7,991 nucleotides of DNA from JBBRWV01 sp038248985 (GTDB taxonomy: Bacteria; Planctomycetota; Phycisphaerae; WQYP01), in contig JBBRWV010000148.1 in NCBI GenBank assembly GCA_038248985.1, positions 1 to 7,991 of the forward strand, read 5' to 3'. The translations under genes and the position numbers were made by a program. Within the stretch, counting starts at the first letter, position 1; the number at the start of each line of letters is the position of its first letter. The notes below the pieces were generated by a model. It saw only the letters and a program-made list of their open reading frames with translations. It was not told where the DNA came from and did not search any database. Of the stretch, positions 5,813 to 7,991 are shown piece by piece.

Positions 5813-6589
5813 ATGATTATTTCCACGCGTTATCTGTACGTTGCGCTCACCAGTTGTCTCCTGGCCCTTACCGGCTGCATGGATATCACCGGTCGCGGGC
5901 CGGCACCCTTGGCCCGTGTGGTGACGCCCTCCGAGCCGCAAACGTATTCACGCGTCGGACAGGTTTACTGCATGCGCGGGTGGCTGGGGATTTTCTCCAC
6001 CGGCATGGATACCCTGGCGGAAAAGATCGACAAGGAAGTGGGGGCGCCTGCGGTGTCCGTGGCCAATGAAGAGTGGTACACGCTTCGTGAATGGATTGTC
6101 GCCAAGCATCAGGAAGGCAAAATCAACGAACCCCTGGTGCTTTTGGGGCACTCCTACGGTGCCGATGACATGATCCGCGTGGCCAAATTCATCCAAGACA
6201 AAGGCATTACCGTCGACCTCATGATACTGCTCGACCCGGTCACTCCGCCGGCAATCCCGACCAACGTCAAGCGTTGCCTCGTGATCTACAAGAGCCGCCC
6301 TGCGACCGACTGGTATCCCGCATGGCGCGGCGTTCCGACCGAGGCGGAAGATCCCAAGATCACGATGCTGACCAATATTGATTTGCGGAAAACGGATGTG
6401 GGCTGGGACACTTCCGTGGTGGATCACATCAACATCGAAAAAGTTGCCAGCGTACATAATATGGTGATGGAAGAAATCAAGAAATATTGCCCCACGCGTG
6501 AGAGTTGGTCGCAGCAGAACCATCAGCCCAGTGCGACGGTGCCGCACATAAGCGCCCAACGCGTGCCGAGTGGGCCCGCCTCCCAGTGA
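5813..6589 (+). CDS. Lipoprotein with alpha/beta-hydrolase fold
   Basis: The 258-residue product starts with a lipoprotein signal: a basic residue (R6), hydrophobic LYVALTSCLLAL and lipobox LTGC with C22 as the lipidated residue. The mature domain (about 46-228) has the alpha/beta-hydrolase pattern: strand VYCMRGWLGIFSTGMDTLA (51-69), nucleophile elbow GHSYG (S114, 112-116), acid candidate D141 in LILLDPV, and histidine candidates H205 (VVDHINI) or H215. An esterase or thioesterase anchored to a membrane is the best guess; substrate is unknown. The C-terminal 30 residues are Gln/Ser/Pro-rich and probably disordered. An earlier ATG (5805) opens only Met-His-Ser-stop and overlaps the chosen start as ATGCACTCATGA. 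AAGAGG lies 5 bases before the first ATG and 13 before 5813. Codons prefer C endings, unlike the genes before 4077. Confidence 0.85.
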   Translation: MIISTRYLYVALTSCLLALTGCMDITGRGPAPLARVVTPSEPQTYSRVGQVYCMRGWLGIFSTGMDTLAEKIDKEVGAPAVSVANEEWYTLREWIVAKHQEGKINEPLVLLGHSYGADDMIRVAKFIQDKGITVDLMILLDPVTPPAIPTNVKRCLVIYKSRPATDWYPAWRGVPTEAEDPKITMLTNIDLRKTDVGWDTSVVDHINIEKVASVHNMVMEEIKKYCPTRESWSQQNHQPSATVPHISAQRVPSGPASQ

Positions 6590-6622
6590 TGCGGGCGGGG
6601 GGCGGGGATAGGGGGACTCGGG
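6575..6622 (+). other. G-quadruplex motif overlapping a GC hairpin at a stop codon
   Basis: On the + strand five G-tracts of at least three G lie at 6593-6622 (GGG, G6, GGGG, GGGGG, GGG) with loops C, C, ATA and ACTC, meeting the canonical G3+N1-7 quadruplex rule. CCCGCCTCCC (6575-6584) can also pair with G6-C-GGG (6597-6606) in a 10-bp stem with one G.U pair, with the lipoprotein stop TGA (6587-6589) in the 12-base loop. The two structures share G-tracts and exclude each other. No T-run follows. Confidence 0.6.
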
Positions 6623-6688
6623 AAACATCGGTCAAGAGCCTGGAAAGGGGTTGGGAAACTTCTCGGAAATTGTGTCCAGAGCGACGAC

Positions 6689-6718
6689 AAAAAGGCGCGC
6701 ATGTCTGCGCCATTTTTT
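6689..6718 (+). terminator. Intrinsic terminator downstream of the lipoprotein gene
   Basis: AAAAA-GGCGC (6689-6698) pairs with GCGCC (6707-6711), and a run of six T (6713-6718) follows after one A. The A-run upstream mirrors the T-run, so the helix can extend and could serve the opposite strand as well. It lies 100 bases after the lipoprotein stop and isolates the sigma-54 unit downstream. Confidence 0.65.
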
Positions 6719-6757
6719 CGAAATATTCCGACATTGTGCTGTTTTTTTTGCAACAGC
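6718..6757 (+). promoter_or_regulatory. Candidate activator-binding palindromes upstream of the sigma-54 promoter
   Basis: Two inverted repeats lie ahead of the promoter. TCGAAATATTCCGA (6718-6731) is a 14-bp palindrome with one mispaired position, centred near -94 from the expected start. GCTGTT (6738-6743) and AACAGC (6752-6757) form a 6-bp inverted repeat with an 8-base spacer containing a T-run, centred near -71. Enhancer sites for NtrC-type activators are usually dyads about 80-150 bases upstream. Function here is inferred from position only. Confidence 0.35.
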
Positions 6758-6792
6758 GTGATGAAACAATCCTTTGGGCACACAAACTAATA

Positions 6793-6808
6793 AGGCACGA
6801 GTTTTGCA
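6793..6808 (+). promoter_or_regulatory. Sigma-54 (RpoN) promoter
   Basis: GGCACG (6794-6799), four bases, then TTGCA (6804-6808) match the sigma-54 consensus TGGCACG-N4-TTGC[A/T] everywhere except the outermost T, which is A (6793). The diagnostic -24 GG and -12 GC are exactly 12 bases apart. Transcription is expected to begin near 6819, giving a leader of about 57 bases before the DUF2934 start at 6876. No competing sigma-70 promoter was convincing here. Confidence 0.75.
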
Positions 6809-6875
6809 AATCACCCCGGCGAGAAGTGTTGTCGTACCTCACTTAGCTTGGCTCGCTGTATGAAAGGAGGCCATT

Positions 6876-7166
6876 ATGGCATTCGGCACACGGTCACGCA
6901 GGTCGCTCTCCAATGGTTTTAGCCCGGTGATGGTTGAAGGGGAGCAGATCGAAAAGCCCGCCATGACGCATTCACCCGTTTCCCAAATAACGGCCCACCC
7001 CGTGACGATTCCCCAAGACGACCCTGCGCCGCGCGCGGTGATCAGCCACCAGCAAATCGCCGATCGCGCGCGGGCGATTTGGCAACGCAAGGGGTGTCCA
7101 TCGGGCCGTGATGAGGAGAACTGGCGGGAGGCGGAAACTCAGCTGCGGGAAGAACTTGACGTGTAA
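6876..7166 (+). CDS. DUF2934 domain protein
   Basis: This 96-residue protein has a variable, probably disordered N-terminal half (1-55, rich in Pro, Ser, Thr and charged residues) and a C-terminal DUF2934 domain (about 57-94). The domain shows the family pattern: ISHQQIADRARAIWQRKGCP followed by SGRDEENWREAETQLREEL, i.e. a helix with a W, a G-x-P turn, then a W..AE..L helix. The biochemical role of DUF2934 is unknown. The start is very secure: AAAGGAGG (6863-6870) lies 5 bases before the ATG, the strongest ribosome site in the window. It is the first gene behind the sigma-54 promoter, so expression is expected to depend on an activator and a signal. No membrane segment or signal peptide is seen. 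Confidence 0.88.
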   Translation: MAFGTRSRRSLSNGFSPVMVEGEQIEKPAMTHSPVSQITAHPVTIPQDDPAPRAVISHQQIADRARAIWQRKGCPSGRDEENWREAETQLREELDV

Positions 7167-7223
7167 TCGCCTCTACGGCCAGGCGCAACGCTTGAAGGCT
7201 CCTATTCGATGAGGGTACAAACC

Positions 7224-7529
7224 ATGACTGACCGGCTTTTGGTCCAGACGGCACCGAATACCCAGATCCCCTATGTCATTGCCGATCGCGCCACCGGGTG
7301 GGAACTGGTGGACTATTTGGCCGCGCGCGACGTGCTCTTTTCCTACCGCTACGAAAACGCGCAATTCACGATCTACTTTTTATGGTCGGGAGCGACCGAA
7401 GCCCAAAGGCACCTCGACGACTGGAGCTGTTATGCCGCCAACCAGGAGGCCGCGGAGCGAAACGCCCGGCGGTTTTCCTCCTGGATCGTGGGCCGCCACC
7501 CCGCCAGTGCGATGGTCGAGAGAATGTGA
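7224..7529 (+). CDS. Small protein of unknown function, second gene of the sigma-54 unit
   Basis: I do not recognise this 101-residue protein. It reads like a compact soluble alpha/beta protein: strand-like segments IPYVIAD (15-21), VLFSYRYENAQFTIYFLW (37-54), then a Gln/Ala/Arg-rich helical tail (EAQRHLDDWSCYAANQEAAE). There is no signal peptide or obvious metal motif; one Cys (C69). ATG 7224 is preferred because GAGGG (7211-7215) lies 8 bases upstream. An in-frame ATG at 7209, with AAGG 10 bases upstream, would add five residues. It lies 57 bases after the DUF2934 gene with no terminator between, and a strong terminator follows 31 bases after its stop, so it is probably co-transcribed with DUF2934. 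A competing frame (7273 onward) is rejected because it runs through that terminator. Confidence 0.8.
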   Translation: MTDRLLVQTAPNTQIPYVIADRATGWELVDYLAARDVLFSYRYENAQFTIYFLWSGATEAQRHLDDWSCYAANQEAAERNARRFSSWIVGRHPASAMVERM

Positions 7530-7560
7530 CTTCCGGACCACCTTGCAGCAACTTTACTCC

Positions 7561-7606
7561 ATGCGGATGACGGGCCAGCTCTCTGGCCCCCATCCGCATT
7601 CTTTTT
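7561..7606 (+). terminator. Two-tier intrinsic terminator
   Basis: An outer perfect 9-bp stem, ATGCGGATG (7561-7569) with CATCCGCAT (7591-7599), encloses an inner perfect 7-bp stem, GGGCCAG (7572-7578) with CTGGCCC (7583-7589), with a 4-base loop CTCT. A small AC/C internal loop separates them. TCTTTTT (7600-7606) follows directly. This is a textbook rho-independent terminator ending the sigma-54 unit 31 bases after the last stop codon. Confidence 0.92.
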
Positions 7607-7960
7607 GGCGTAGCATGTCTGACGGCGGCGCGATGTGCCCATTGGGAATTTGCCGCGTACCAGCCCAACAGGTCGTGCTTTTGAAAGGGGTGGTCGTTCC
7701 AAGTGGCCAACGACGCATCGAGATTGCCAGTCTTCACAACCTCGCCCATTGCCTCTCAGTAATTCACTCTTTCCGAGTTGAGTCGCCCAACAGTTTGGAG
7801 TGCTTCATGGTCGGTCGAATGGACGACAAAGGAGTCAGGCGGATGCGACTGCGGACGATTGGCGATACGCTTAGGGCCGGCGCATCAATAACTGTCAAAT
7901 AATATCATGTCAGAGGGGCCTGTGGTTCGATGCATTGAAAGGACTAATTACGACGCGGGC
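7607..7960. other. Stretch without a convincing gene
   Basis: No frame in these 354 bases combines a ribosome site, a protein-like translation and codon bias. A + strand frame from 7615 to 7902 (95 residues) exists but has no Shine-Dalgarno sequence, no recognisable domain and begins right behind the terminator. The only structure noticed is GTCGTT (7693-7698) against AACGAC (7709-7714), a 6-bp stem possible in any RNA made here. It may hold the promoter and leader of the gene starting at 7975, but no clear promoter was found. Confidence 0.6.
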
Positions 7961-7974
7961 AAGGAGGCCTTAGG

Positions 7975-7991
7975 ATGGCGAATAAGTTTCA
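7975..7991 (+). CDS. Start of a gene cut off by the window edge
   Basis: ATG 7975 is preceded by AAGGAGG (7961-7967) at 7 bases, a strong ribosome site of the same type as that of the DUF2934 gene. Only MANKF and a partial codon are visible, so the product cannot be named. The ribosome site is the sole evidence. Confidence 0.6.

Noticed and set aside
7273..7902. Long + strand frame of 209 residues
   Set aside because: It overlaps the better-supported 101-aa gene in another frame, runs straight through the strong terminator at 7561-7606, and has no ribosome site or recognisable domain.
1..7991. CRISPR array, tRNA or rRNA genes
   Set aside because: No regularly spaced repeats and no tRNA-like cloverleaf or rRNA signature were seen on either strand by eye.

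Overview
The window is a dense bacterial chromosome segment, read mostly on the + strand. No gene here fixes the taxon. The mix (an Fmt tail, an NtrC-type regulator, a GxxExxY protein, a DUF2934 protein, a strong G-ending codon preference) is what I would expect of a Planctomycetes/Phycisphaerae-like lineage. That placement is an inference.

Positions 1-3106 hold a same-strand housekeeping block: the last 48 codons of fmt (methionyl-tRNA formyltransferase), a complete sigma-54 response regulator, then ispF (MEP isoprenoid pathway) and ruvC (Holliday junction resolvase), the last two separated by 5 bases. Wedged between the regulator and ispF is an AT-richer unit (1696-2130): a GxxExxY PD-(D/E)xK-like gene bounded by 30-bp inverted repeats that match at 25 of 30 positions. 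If the unit is removed on paper, the regulator stop and the ispF start are joined by a short Shine-Dalgarno-like sequence, so it looks like an inserted mini-element.

Positions 3219-5708 hold a three-helix membrane protein with a pseudopilin-like tail, a convergent secreted 123-aa protein on the - strand with a doubtful small membrane ORF upstream of it, and a WbpP/Gne-like NAD-dependent sugar epimerase. Positions 5709-6589 carry a candidate sigma-70 promoter, a leader hairpin and a lipoprotein with an alpha/beta-hydrolase fold. Its stop codon lies in a GC hairpin that overlaps a canonical G-quadruplex motif.

Positions 6689-7606 form what looks like a self-contained transcription unit: an upstream terminator, candidate activator palindromes, a near-consensus sigma-54 promoter (GGCACG-N4-TTGCA), a DUF2934 gene with a very strong ribosome binding site, a small gene of unknown function, and a two-tier intrinsic terminator. 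The same window encodes a sigma-54 activator, though nothing in the sequence proves that it acts here. The remainder (7607-7974) has no convincing gene. A new gene starts at 7975 and runs off the end.
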